Source: Desulfobacterales bacterium (GTDB lineage: Bacteria > Desulfobacterota > Desulfobacteria > Desulfobacterales > JAFDCJ01). From it: a DNA stretch of 14,594 nt. The translations under genes and the position numbers were made by a program. Within the stretch, counting starts at the first letter, position 1; each line of letters begins with the position of its first letter. A model generated the notes under the pieces. The model made no database searches, was not told the DNA's origin, and was given only the letters and a program-made list of their open reading frames with translations. Below are positions 1 to 6,734 of the stretch, piece after piece. The stretch is taken from NCBI GenBank assembly GCA_020345785.1, contig CP070771.1, forward strand, positions 6,413,397 to 6,427,990. Direction: 5' to 3'.

Positions 1-528
1 GGGCATCCCCTGGAAAACTGAATATTCATGGACGCATATCGTTTCATTTTTACAAGATCCCACGAGGGAGTCGGGGTGTCGCCAAGATCGCAGAAACACG
101 AAGCCCTGTAGATCTTTTTCGGTTGTCCGTTTTGCAAGTCCGACAAAAAGGCCGGCAGTGTGAGCTCCGCTTCGTCGAGCACGAGATGATCCACCTGCTT
201 GAATTCATCGGGTTCTGAAGTAAAAAGCGGCCCCCCGGCAACGACTTTTAAATTCAAAGCGTTACTACGGGCAATGATTTGATTGGCCGATTTCCGTTGA
301 ACCGCCATGCCTCCGATAAAGGCCATATCCGCCCAAAAAAGGTCTTTATCCGTAAGGTTTTCCACATTTACGTCCACCAGGCGCTTGGGCCATTCCTCTG
401 GTAACAGGGTCGCGACGGTGAGCAGGCCCCAGCGGCGGGAAGGCCGCTTTTTTTCCGATAAAACTTAACGCGTACGTGAAAGACCAGAAAGTGTCTGGAA
501 ATTTAGGGTAAATCAGGAGAACATTCAT
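1..528 (-). pseudogene. B12-binding-domain radical SAM protein, 5' part only, with a one-base frameshift
   Basis: The N-terminal half of a cobalamin-binding-domain radical SAM enzyme, cut by the left edge. It starts at ATG 526-528 ([17 protein letters not shown]) behind an AAGGAG ribosome binding site. The first 34 codons read to FPPLG; the expected continuation [12 protein letters not shown] is then in another frame. One extra G in the run at 427-430 (plus-strand CCCC) explains this. With that base ignored, the frame is open to position 1. It gives the B12-binding-fold segments FIGGMAV and VVAGGPLF, then a DEAELTLP segment, and ends at FSRGCP, where the CxxxCxxC [4Fe-4S]/SAM loop normally begins. 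No DxHxxG motif is seen, as is usual in this N-terminal B12-domain class. It lies 36 bases downstream of the ABM gene and is probably cotranscribed. The substrate is unknown. Family assignment is firm; whether the gene is broken or misread is not decidable here. Confidence 0.8.
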
Positions 529-564
529 ATCAGAAGGCTCCTTAACGCATTCGTATGGGTAAAA

Positions 565-894
565 TCATTTTTGTTTTTTTCTCACGGGATTGACAGCCTC
601 TATCCTTTCAGAATCTGAAACCGTAAAGATTTGAATTTTCAATGGTTCGCACAATAGGCTCTTTGTTCCAAGCAAAACACCGAACTTGGCTGACCTTATA
701 TGCTGGTCCAGATCTTGACGGGTTTCCCATTCATCGATCAGGCTGAAAACGTTCTCGTCTTCGATATCCCGGAAGACGTGATGGCTCAGACAACCCTTCT
801 CCTTTCCCGTGGACTCAATCATTGAAAGAAGCGTTTGCATGACCTCTTTTTGCTTTTCGGGAAGTGCATGCATGGCTATCCTGACAATGATCAC
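565..894 (-). CDS. ABM (antibiotic biosynthesis monooxygenase) domain protein
   Basis: A 109-residue single-domain protein of the dimeric alpha-beta barrel ABM type. It reads (M)IIVRIAMHALPEKQKEV at the start, followed by a helix, a GCLSHHVFRDIEDENVFSLIDEW core with the conserved H/F/W pattern, and DLDQHIRSAKFGVLLG. The frame is open upstream to 996, but I place the start at GTG 892-894: a purine-rich GGAAAGGGGG precedes it and family members begin with the first beta-strand here. The upstream extension is low-complexity, made from ATTCC-type repeats. Such domains act as cofactor-poor monooxygenases, haem-degrading enzymes or stress proteins, so no reaction can be assigned. It sits between a small ORF and the radical SAM gene, all on the minus strand, consistent with one operon. 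The charged tail VNPVRKKQK lies outside the domain. Confidence 0.8.
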   Translation of the reverse strand: MIIVRIAMHALPEKQKEVMQTLLSMIESTGKEKGCLSHHVFRDIEDENVFSLIDEWETRQDLDQHIRSAKFGVLLGTKSLLCEPLKIQIFTVSDSERIEAVNPVRKKQK

Positions 895-906
895 GGAAGC
901 CCCCTT

Positions 907-934
907 TCCATTATTCCAATATTCCATCATTCCA
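907..934. repeat. Short ATTCCA/ATTATTCC tandem repeat
   Basis: Degenerate repeats of ATTCCA with an AT spacer (CATTATTCCAATATTCCATC and neighbours) lie just upstream of the chosen ABM start. Translated, they yield only low-complexity residues (MMEYWNN), which argues that this stretch is untranslated leader. Confidence 0.5.
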
Positions 935-1011
935 ATCGGAGCAAAGCCCCTGACTTGACGTAAATCGGCGGTCTCTTTGCCCGGAACCGTATCCAAACAA
1001 ATTCAGTCTGT

Positions 1012-1185
1012 TTATTCTTTTATCTTTTGGCAGAACACGGCTCTTTGTTTTTGATGTTTCTGATGTTCAGGGTTGATTGATTTTCGGTTCTCCGAATGCG
1101 CTTTTTCCTTGTTGACGGATCCGAACTCCTTTGAAATCAGTTCTCTGACATATGTTTGCACATCACTGGTTAAGATAGTTGTCAC
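1012..1185 (-). CDS. Small hypothetical protein (57 aa), first gene of the ABM/radical SAM cluster
   Basis: A small ORF starting at GTG 1183-1185 directly behind AAAGGAGGGG, the best ribosome binding site in this part of the window. The 57-residue product begins MTTILTSDVQTYVRELISKE and is hydrophilic, with one predicted amphipathic helix in the first half. The second half is rich in H, Q and K (EHQKHQKQ) and is partly encoded by a CATCA-type short repeat. No transmembrane segment, signal peptide or metal motif is visible, and I do not recognise the family. A longer reading from 1221 would include the Shine-Dalgarno sequence itself and is unlikely. It ends 117 bases before the ABM gene on the same strand. 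Reality rests mainly on the ribosome binding site. Confidence 0.5.
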   Translation of the reverse strand: MTTILTSDVQTYVRELISKEFGSVNKEKAHSENRKSINPEHQKHQKQRAVFCQKIKE

Positions 1186-1472
1186 TTTCCCCTCCTTTGG
1201 AATCAATTTAGGTCCTTGCAAATCGAATATGTATAAATTTCATTTTTTTTTATGCTTTCAATGATACCGAAACTATTAATTCCGAGCAAAATTGGAACTG
1301 TTTCCGTCGGCCCGTTTGCCAAAAATTTAAACTGTCTAAAATTGTATGATCAAACTCCATGCCAGATTGGAAAAGTTTAACTATATTGACCTCAACATAT
1401 TGATTTATATTTGAATATTTATTTATGAGCGACTGCCAATGGAGAGAGGGCTGAACGGGAAAGCATGGTTGC

Positions 1473-1499
1473 ATATGACCAATGGTCATATATGACCAT
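1473..1499. promoter_or_regulatory. Overlapping TATGACC/GGTCATA palindromes (operator-like)
   Basis: Three copies of the half-site TATGACC in alternating orientation form two overlapping perfect palindromes: ATATGACCAATGGTCATAT (1473-1491) and ATGGTCATATATGACCAT (1482-1499). This is typical of a binding site for a dimeric repressor, and similar sites are known upstream of toxin-antitoxin genes. No gene starts just beside it, so it may be an orphan operator. Binding partner unknown. Confidence 0.5.
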
Positions 1500-1635
1500 A
1501 ACTTTTAGGACCTTGGCGTGGTATGGGTGTGTTCTATTGGTTTTCTGTGTGAAGGCATACGAATTGACGGTGTTATTATTTGAAAGCAGCTGCAAAAAGA
1601 AAAGACCCCTGGCCAGAGGCCCCACCTTTAATTGG

Positions 1636-1725
1636 GCCATATGGCATATGTTACAAAATACTACAACATATGACATATGGCACAAGTGCTGATAGCGGCA
1701 TATGGTATTTTTAAAATGACATATG
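1636..1725. repeat. CATATG-rich inverted repeats
   Basis: GCCATATGGCATATGTT at 1636-1652 is matched by its inverted copy AACATATGACATATGGC at 1665-1681 (16 of 17 bases) around a 12-base loop. A further near-palindrome follows at 1699-1725, with two CATATG sites around ATTTTTAAAAT. Six CATATG hexamers lie in this 90-base stretch and a seventh at 1472-1477. It could be an array of operator sites, a cruciform or a decayed miniature element. Confidence 0.6.
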
Positions 1726-1749
1726 GCGCTATCCGACGGCGGGGTTTGA

Positions 1750-1801
1750 CTTCACCCCAGGAGGTGGTGTCTGACGGCCAAAACCACCCCTCTGGGTGAA
1801 G
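1750..1801. repeat. Long imperfect stem-loop
   Basis: CTTCACCCCAGGAGGTGGT (1750-1768) pairs with ACCACCCCTCTGGGTGAAG (1783-1801) around a 14-base loop. The ends are perfectly paired, with a few internal mismatches. A smaller hairpin, CCTGGTC/GGCCAGG, follows at 1808-1826. No T-run follows on either strand, so it is not a standard intrinsic terminator, though it lies 3' of the reductase operon. Confidence 0.45.
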
Positions 1802-1854
1802 CCAAAGCCTGGTCCACTTGGCCAGGATTCTTTACTTTTTACAGTGTTCTATCA

Positions 1855-1947
1855 TCAGTTTATAGGCGTGGGAGGCTCCCATTCGTCAGTGCGGGGGTCG
1901 AGCAGCCGTATAAAGTTTCTCGCAACATCGCGAAAATCTAGACGCCT
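1855..1947 (-). other. In-frame coding-like tail after the aldo/keto reductase stop codon
   Basis: Directly after the reductase TAA (1948-1950) the same frame stays open for 30 more codons, to TGA 1855-1857. It encodes a charged, protein-like sequence containing DFRDVARNFIRLLDPRTDEW. The reductase looks complete without it (LERDRDSKHGRIMRYNL is a natural end for the family). The tail may be chance, a lost C-terminal extension, or material exposed by a recent nonsense change. Confidence 0.25.
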
Positions 1948-3021
1948 TTACTCGAGACTGCTCAAGTTGTACCTCATGATCCGGCCGTGTTTGCTGTCTC
2001 TGTCCCTTTCGAGCTCATATACGCTTCCGACCGGTCCTGTGGACTGATCGACAATTTGCGCGATGGTCTTTAAATCCTCAGCATCTAGTTGGAACTGGCT
2101 GATTTTTTTTATTTTCTCCAAGTGCCTGGAGTGGCGGGCCCCGATAATGACGCCGGCCACAAACGGTTTTTGCATGACATACCTGGCGGATACTTCGGCG
2201 ATACCGACCTGGTATTTATCCGCGATCCGTTTCAGACATTTGAGAAGTTCCTGGAATAAGTCCCACCCCCCAAAATCATCAATAATCAATTTGTATTTTG
2301 TCAGGGATCGGTTTTCAAAGGGTTCCTGGGGCTCGGTGACTCCCAAATATTTTTCCGTGAGAAAACCACCCGCGATCGAACCATAGGATAGAAGCATGAG
2401 GTCGTTTTCCCGGCAAAGTGCTTCAAGGTCCTTCTCCGGCCTTCGGTCCAACACAGAATATTGGACCTGGTTCGAGACAACCGGGATCCCCATTTCGAGG
2501 ATTTTCCCGAGGTGCCGTGCATCGATGTTGGTTGCTCCCAAATATCTAATTTTGCCACTTTTTTGAATATCGTCCAGATGTCGCGCAAAATTATGAAACC
2601 CGGGTATTGTAAAATCCCACCAGTGAAACTGAACTAAATCCAGTCGTTCAACGCCCAGACGCTTCAAAGAACGATCAATGATCGACTCCGTGTGAGCTCT
2701 GGTCAGATTCGGCAGAAGAGCAAGGTCCGGAACGCATTTGGTATGAATCTGCACCGGCGGCAGAGTGCCGGATCTGAATTGACCGGCATGGCATCGTAGG
2801 AATTTTCCAATCAGGGCCTCGACGCCGGTATAAATGTCGGCGCAATCGAAAGTTGTGATTCCCGCCTCGACGAAAGCCTTCATGTCCTCAAGGGCTTGTT
2901 GTTCATGCACCGTCCCGTGGCCGCCTGCCAGTTGCCAGCCGCCTTTCAAAACCCGCGAAACAGAGTAGCCGGGTCTGAGTTCGATGCGTGGAAAGGCCGC
3001 GTGATTATTTCTTCCTATCAT
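1948..3021 (-). CDS. Aldo/keto reductase
   Basis: A 357-residue cytoplasmic NAD(P)H-dependent oxidoreductase of the aldo/keto reductase superfamily (TIM barrel). The start is ATG 3019-3021, ten bases behind AAAGGAG. The N-terminus has the family strand VLKGGWQLAGGHG. The catalytic tetrad can be read as Asp59 and Tyr64 (FDCADIYTGVE), Lys95 (IHTKC) and His133 (VQFHWWDF). The phosphate/cofactor loop is near SYGSIAGGFL and the C-terminal GVIIGARHSRHLEK motif is present. Length is normal. It is the last gene of the TRAP transporter operon, 30 bases after dctM, so it probably acts on the imported compound or a product of it. The substrate cannot be read from sequence. An in-frame open tail follows the stop codon. 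Confidence 0.93.
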   Translation of the reverse strand: MIGRNNHAAFPRIELRPGYSVSRVLKGGWQLAGGHGTVHEQQALEDMKAFVEAGITTFDCADIYTGVEALIGKFLRCHAGQFRSGTLPPVQIHTKCVPDLALLPNLTRAHTESIIDRSLKRLGVERLDLVQFHWWDFTIPGFHNFARHLDDIQKSGKIRYLGATNIDARHLGKILEMGIPVVSNQVQYSVLDRRPEKDLEALCRENDLMLLSYGSIAGGFLTEKYLGVTEPQEPFENRSLTKYKLIIDDFGGWDLFQELLKCLKRIADKYQVGIAEVSARYVMQKPFVAGVIIGARHSRHLEKIKKISQFQLDAEDLKTIAQIVDQSTGPVGSVYELERDRDSKHGRIMRYNLSSLE

Positions 3022-3051
3022 AGATAAGGATCTCCTTTGAAATACACAGCA

Positions 3052-4329
3052 TCAGTAGCCCATCAAGAACCTTGGCAATACCATGGAAAACCAGGGCACA
3101 TAGGTAACTACCAGCAGAAAGCCAATCATGGCCAGTATATAGGGTAATATTGGTTTGATGACAGAACTCATGCGAACATCGGCAATGCCGGATGCAATGA
3201 ACAGTGAGAGTCCAAAGGGGGGAGTGGTGAAACCGATGCCCAGATTCATCACCACAAAAGTGCCGAAGTGAACGGGATGGATACCCAGTTTGACGGCCAC
3301 TGGAAAAAGAATTGGTACAAGTATTACCACAGACAGCGAGGCGTCGAAAAACATTCCCATCGACAGGAGCAATATGTTGACGGAAAGGAGGAACATCCAT
3401 TTTCCACCGGGTATGGTGAGCATAAAATTGGCCAGTTTGGTCGGTATTTGCTCCTTTGCCATTACCCATCCAAATGCGTAGGAAAGACCCACAACCAGCA
3501 TGACCACCCCGGATATCATGGCCGACTTCCACAAAATCTCGGGGATTTGCGATAAGCTGATTTCTCGATAGAAAACCACTGATAGAAGAAAGCCGTAGAT
3601 GACCGCTACCGATGCCGCTTCGGTGGCCGTAAAGACACCGAAGATGATGCCGCCCAGAATAATGACGCCCATGAACAGCGAAAGAAAGGCTCTCTTAAAG
3701 GCGATGACCAATTCTTTGAAAGTAGCGCGTCTCTCCCTCGGGAAATTCTTTTTTCTTGCAATAATATAGGTAAGCAGCATCAAAATCAGGCCCATACTAA
3801 GGCCCGGAACAAACCCGGCTAGAAAAAGGGCTCCGATGGAGGTATTGGTCAAACTGCCGAAAACCACCATGGTTAGACAGGGGGGGATCATGATTCCCAT
3901 TCCGCCGGCCGCAGTGACCAGGGCAGCAGCATAGCCTGGGTCATATCCTCTTTTTTTCATCGGAGGTATCATGACGCTGCCGATTGCGGCCGTGTCTGCA
4001 GCCGAGGATCCGGATATATCTGAAAAGAATATGGTCGCCACCATAACCACCATGCCCATGCCCCCGCGAATGTGTCCTACCAGGGCATTGGATAGATCCA
4101 CAATCCTTCGAGATATACCGCCGGTTTCCATGAGCATTCCCGCCAAAACGAAAAGCGGAACCGCCAGATAAGGGAAGTGGGCCAAGCCGGAAAATATTTT
4201 TTGAGGCAGGACGGCCAGAGGAATGCCTCCCGCAATAAGTGCCGATGTCGTGCCCACGCCGATGGAGAAGACGATCGGAGCACCAATGATCAACAGTAAG
4301 AAAAAGACAATGAAAAGAATGGCCGCCAA
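3052..4329 (-). CDS. dctM: TRAP transporter large permease subunit (DctM)
   Basis: A 425-residue, very hydrophobic integral membrane protein with about a dozen predicted helices, normal in length for the TRAP large subunit. It forms the sodium-coupled transport channel together with DctQ and receives substrate from the periplasmic binding protein. Family signatures: the first helix pair with LFVLAGMLMETGGISRRIVDLS, the FFSDISGSSAADTAAIGSVMIPPMKKRGYD segment (read as consecutive parts; helix-turn region used in ion binding), AAGGMGIMIPPC, and the second repeat GIGFTTPPFGLSLFIAS. The start is read as TTG 4327-4329, nine bases behind AAGGAAG and six bases after the dctQ stop, so translation is probably coupled. 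Substrate specificity resides mostly in DctP. Confident in family, not in substrate. Confidence 0.95.
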   Translation of the reverse strand: MAAILFIVFFLLLIIGAPIVFSIGVGTTSALIAGGIPLAVLPQKIFSGLAHFPYLAVPLFVLAGMLMETGGISRRIVDLSNALVGHIRGGMGMVVMVATIFFSDISGSSAADTAAIGSVMIPPMKKRGYDPGYAAALVTAAGGMGIMIPPCLTMVVFGSLTNTSIGALFLAGFVPGLSMGLILMLLTYIIARKKNFPRERRATFKELVIAFKRAFLSLFMGVIILGGIIFGVFTATEAASVAVIYGFLLSVVFYREISLSQIPEILWKSAMISGVVMLVVGLSYAFGWVMAKEQIPTKLANFMLTIPGGKWMFLLSVNILLLSMGMFFDASLSVVILVPILFPVAVKLGIHPVHFGTFVVMNLGIGFTTPPFGLSLFIASGIADVRMSSVIKPILPYILAMIGFLLVVTYVPWFSMVLPRFLMGY

Positions 4330-4335
4330 TATTGA

Positions 4336-4815
4336 CTACTTCCTTCTTTTACTTGATGAAAACAGATTGACTGTTCGGACCAGAACGTGAAAGAGCATAA
4401 TTAAGGCCGATATGGGCAGGATAATGTAGATATAGGCGACGGAATAGCCTAAAGCGGCCATGGTCTGCATTTTCATCGTTATGGTCAGTTGCCATCCAGC
4501 CACACAAAGCACTATCAGCATAAACATGACGGCCAGATTCACCAAAAGCTCGGCTGTTTTTTGCAAAAAGGGTGGAAAGCGGGAATGGAAAACGTCCAGG
4601 CTAGGATGTTGATTATATTTCAAACCCACTCCCGCTCCCAGCAACGCCATCCAGGCAAAAGCGAAAGTTGCCATTTCTTCCGACCAATCAAGGGGCGCAT
4701 CAAAGACGTACCGGAATAAAACCTGAAGAAATACCACCACCGTCATTGCCGCCAAAAGAAAGCCGGCCAAATATTTAACAATTGTGTTCAAGACATCGCT
4801 AATACAGTCGAACAT
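4336..4815 (-). CDS. dctQ: TRAP transporter small permease subunit (DctQ)
   Basis: A 159-residue membrane protein with four predicted helices: KYLAGFLLAAMTVVVFLQVLFRYVF; MATFAFAWMALLGAGVGLKY; ELLVNLAVMFMLIVLCVAGW; and VAYIYIILPISALIMLFHVLV. The signature DAPLDWSEEMATFAFAWMA between helices 1 and 2 is diagnostic of DctQ, as is the following H-P-S-L-D. I place the start at ATG 4813-4815 (MFDCISDVL), behind GGCAGG. The frame stays open to a TTG at 4854, adding an unlikely 13-residue polar extension. It lies between dctP (114-base gap) and dctM (6-base gap). It acts as the small scaffold partner of DctM in the inner membrane. Confidence 0.9.
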   Translation of the reverse strand: MFDCISDVLNTIVKYLAGFLLAAMTVVVFLQVLFRYVFDAPLDWSEEMATFAFAWMALLGAGVGLKYNQHPSLDVFHSRFPPFLQKTAELLVNLAVMFMLIVLCVAGWQLTITMKMQTMAALGYSVAYIYIILPISALIMLFHVLVRTVNLFSSSKRRK

Positions 4816-4929
4816 GATCGCCTGCCGGATTGTCGCCGAAGACTGTTGCGGCAATTAGATAATTGGACGATAGCCCGCGCGCTGAAAGAGCCCCTTTTTT
4901 GCGGCTTGGCTGTTGATTGCTTCTTTCCG

Positions 4930-5928
4930 CTATTTTGTAGCCACAATTTTTTCAATAATGTCCATTCCGACTTTCTCGGAGTATTTTTTGCTGACGGTCG
5001 CTGAAGCTTTTTTGAAGGCATCGATATCGGCCGTGTTGAAAATTACCTTATTTTCCCGAACGAGTTTTCCGATTATCTTGAAATCGATATCCTTGGTTAT
5101 TTCGACGGCCAGAGGCACCACCTCTTCGGCTGCGTCCAGAATGGCTTTCTGAACGTCCTGCGGAAGCGAGTCGAATTTCTTTTTGGACATCGTCAGGAGA
5201 AAGGCCTGATAGATGTGATTGGTGATGGAAAAATAAGGTGCGGTCTCATAGTGCTTCATAATTTCATACGAATAAGGTTCAAGTCCGGCTGCGTCCAGGA
5301 CACCCTGTTGAAGGGCGGTGTAAACCTCCCCGAAATTCATGGGCGTTGCTTTGGCTCCCCAGCTATTTATCAGGTCCACATAGAGCGGATTTTGGATGAC
5401 CCGATATTTCATTCCGGCCACATCGGTCGGTGTGTAAATAGGTTTCTTGCTATTGTAAATCCCCCGAAATCCGAGGTTCATGCAGGCCAGAACCATCACA
5501 CCGTGTTTTTCCATCTTTTTGTTGATGGACTGACCGATGGGACCGTTCATCACCTTGATGGCGTGGTCCACATCACGGTATAGAAATGGAATATCGATAT
5601 ACACCATCTGCTCCTCCCAGAGAGCGAGCAGTGAACTCTGCACAATGGCGATGTCCACGGTTCCGATGATCTCTCCTTCTATGGTGTCCTTTTCGCCGCC
5701 CAACTGCCCCGAAGGATATATTTTCACAGAGACCTTGCCGTCGGATTTCTTTTCTAAAATATCCTTGAATTTTTCTGCAACTATCTGGTAGACAAAGAAT
5801 GGCGGTGCCTCGTGGGCGAGAGACAGTTCGATTTTTTCAGCGAAAGCGCGGCTGCAAACGCCGGTAATCACGGCAACGCTGAAAAACAAAATGATAGCAG
5901 CTCCCAAAAGTCTTTTTAATCCTTTCAT
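4930..5928 (-). CDS. dctP: TRAP transporter periplasmic substrate-binding protein (DctP)
   Basis: A 332-residue extracytoplasmic solute receptor of the DctP/SBP family. The start is ATG 5926-5928, six bases behind AGGAGGT; a GTG immediately before it is too close to the ribosome binding site. A Sec signal peptide (MKGLKRLLG, hydrophobic core, cleavage after Ala-Phe-Ala at about residue 30) precedes the mature EKIELSLAHEAPP. Typical features are YPSGQLGGEKD, the DIPFLYRD segment, and GMKYRVIQNPLY with the arginine (about residue 176) that usually contacts a substrate carboxylate. Next come GAKATPMNFGEVYTALQQG and DAAGLE. The arginine suggests an acidic substrate, but that is family knowledge rather than a direct reading. 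It is the first transporter gene, downstream of the XRE-cupin regulator, and its leader carries GCGCTCAAT, a motif shared with the regulator's promoter. Confidence 0.94.
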   Translation of the reverse strand: MKGLKRLLGAAIILFFSVAVITGVCSRAFAEKIELSLAHEAPPFFVYQIVAEKFKDILEKKSDGKVSVKIYPSGQLGGEKDTIEGEIIGTVDIAIVQSSLLALWEEQMVYIDIPFLYRDVDHAIKVMNGPIGQSINKKMEKHGVMVLACMNLGFRGIYNSKKPIYTPTDVAGMKYRVIQNPLYVDLINSWGAKATPMNFGEVYTALQQGVLDAAGLEPYSYEIMKHYETAPYFSITNHIYQAFLLTMSKKKFDSLPQDVQKAILDAAEEVVPLAVEITKDIDFKIIGKLVRENKVIFNTADIDAFKKASATVSKKYSEKVGMDIIEKIVATK

Positions 5929-5966
5929 CACGTGACCTCCTAAAAATGTTTGGGTTGTTTGTCAAT

Positions 5967-5975
5967 GCGCTCAAT
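5967..5975. promoter_or_regulatory. GCGCTCAAT motif upstream of dctP, also in the XRE promoter
   Basis: GCGCTCAAT occurs once here, in the 125-base gap between the XRE-cupin gene and dctP, and once at 6617-6625 next to the -35 box of a candidate promoter for the XRE-cupin gene. In both places it adjoins a TGTCAA (TTGACA on the minus strand). It may be a half-site for the XRE-cupin regulator; this is inference from two copies only. Confidence 0.35.
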
Positions 5976-6053
5976 ATCTCGAGCGTCGTCCTTTTCTAAA
6001 CTCCTTTCTCAGTTTCTCGACTTGTCTGTCTGTTCCGATAACCCGCTCGCCGG

Positions 6054-6578
6054 CTATTCTCTAACGGTTATCCGCACGGATTCCAGGTTGGACAGAATGG
6101 TCAAGGTTTGAGGTTTGGAGGCGTCGTAATAAATGGTATCCCCGGCCTTCAGCTGATGCGCCGTGCCGCCATGTTCGAAAATACATGTACCTTTTGTGAT
6201 AAAAACCCAACAGCGGCCCTTGTGCAGTTGCGGCTCGACTACCGCGCCGGTCTTTGCCCGAAAAAAATTAATTATGATATTGGAGGATATGAGACCATAC
6301 GGGCCAATAATGATGACCTCATGATCTTTGGCTCGGATCTTCTTCTGCGTTTCAAGACCGTATTTTACAAATTGTGCGGGTTCTTCTCCGAGGAACTCGG
6401 TGATCGGCTTACGGCAAACGTTGGCGATTTCCATCAGCAGATCAATCGTCGGAGATTTTGCCCCGGTTTCCACCCGCTGAATCATTGATTTGTTGGTACC
6501 CACCAGATTGGCAAATTGGTCAATGGACAACCCCAAGGCCTTGCGTTCTTCTCGGATTTTGGAGCCAAAAAATTTCAT
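6054..6578 (-). CDS. XRE-family transcriptional regulator with C-terminal cupin domain
   Basis: A 174-residue two-domain cytoplasmic regulator. Residues 8-55 form an XRE/Cro helix-turn-helix (IREERKALGLSIDQFANLVG, then TNKSMIQRVETGAKSPTIDLL). Residues 105-172 form a small cupin sensor barrel (VVEPQLHKGRCWVFITKG, then HQLKAGDTIYYDASKPQTL), which in this family binds a small ligand. A linker (residues 60-100) joins them. The start ATG 6576-6578 has no good Shine-Dalgarno, consistent with a short leader from the proximal promoter. It lies immediately upstream of dctPQM and the aldo/keto reductase on the same strand, so it is the obvious local regulator of uptake, probably responding to the transported compound and controlling itself. 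Family assignment is firm; target and ligand are inferred. Confidence 0.92.
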   Translation of the reverse strand: MKFFGSKIREERKALGLSIDQFANLVGTNKSMIQRVETGAKSPTIDLLMEIANVCRKPITEFLGEEPAQFVKYGLETQKKIRAKDHEVIIIGPYGLISSNIIINFFRAKTGAVVEPQLHKGRCWVFITKGTCIFEHGGTAHQLKAGDTIYYDASKPQTLTILSNLESVRITVRE

Positions 6579-6600
6579 GTCGGTTGAAGCAAGTTGGGAA

Positions 6601-6630
6601 AGATTAGTGGCAATAGGCGCTCAATGTCAA
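6601..6630 (-). promoter_or_regulatory. Proximal sigma70-like promoter of the XRE-cupin gene
   Basis: On the minus strand, TTGACA (6630-6625, perfect -35) is followed after 18 bases by TAATCT (6606-6601, weak -10). Transcription would start near 6594, giving a leader of about 16 bases without a Shine-Dalgarno. The GCGCTCAAT motif overlaps the spacer next to the -35 box, as expected for an autorepressor site. Confidence 0.35.
6617..6625. promoter_or_regulatory. GCGCTCAAT motif in the XRE promoter
   Basis: Second copy of the 9-base motif found upstream of dctP at 5967-5975. It lies between the -35 and -10 boxes of the proximal promoter candidate, a position suited to repression. Candidate binding site of the XRE-cupin regulator. 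Confidence 0.35.
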
Positions 6631-6705
6631 AAGTGGGGGGGATTTAGAGGGCTGCCACCCCTCCATTCATCAATTCCGCTGCAGGTATCTTGCCAAGTGG
6701 CCTCC

Positions 6706-6734
6706 AGTATGAAGAAAGGATCGAGGGATGTCAA
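6706..6734 (-). promoter_or_regulatory. Distal sigma70-like promoter of the XRE-TRAP operon
   Basis: On the minus strand, TTGACA (6734-6729) and CATACT (6711-6706) are separated by exactly 17 bases: a perfect -35 and a four-of-six -10. An A/T-rich tract (AATTTTTTTTTC) lies just upstream and could act as an UP element. The leader to the XRE start would be about 120 bases. Confidence 0.45.

Larger units (their letters stand above)
1186..1947. other. Gene-poor, palindrome-rich intergenic stretch
   Basis: About 760 bases between the start of the small-ORF operon and the end of the aldo/keto reductase gene. I find no protein gene here: the ORFs of 75-88 codons on both strands are tryptophan-, histidine- and cysteine-rich translations of CATATG palindromes. 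It holds the operator-like palindromes at 1473-1499, CATATG inverted repeats at 1636-1725, a stem-loop at 1750-1801 and an in-frame tail of the reductase at 1855-1947. A CCTGGCCA/TGGCCAGG pair (1608-1615 and 1819-1826) frames the CATATG and stem-loop part. A weak T-rich terminator-like site for minus-strand transcripts (GGCCTCTGGCC followed by TCTTTTCTTTTT) lies near 1595-1620. Confidence 0.6.

Noticed and set aside
1419..1692. Overlapping ORFs on both strands in the CATATG region
   Set aside because: The peptides (HMSY/YDIW-type residues) come from the palindromes themselves; no conserved motif or Shine-Dalgarno.
1608..1826. Third miniature element framed by CCTGGCCA/TGGCCAGG
   Set aside because: The end repeats match over only 8 bases and lack TA ends or a visible target duplication.
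3005..3532. Minus-strand ORF of 175 codons inside dctM
   Set aside because: Shadow frame of the TRAP permease; composition rich in His and Cys with no domain.
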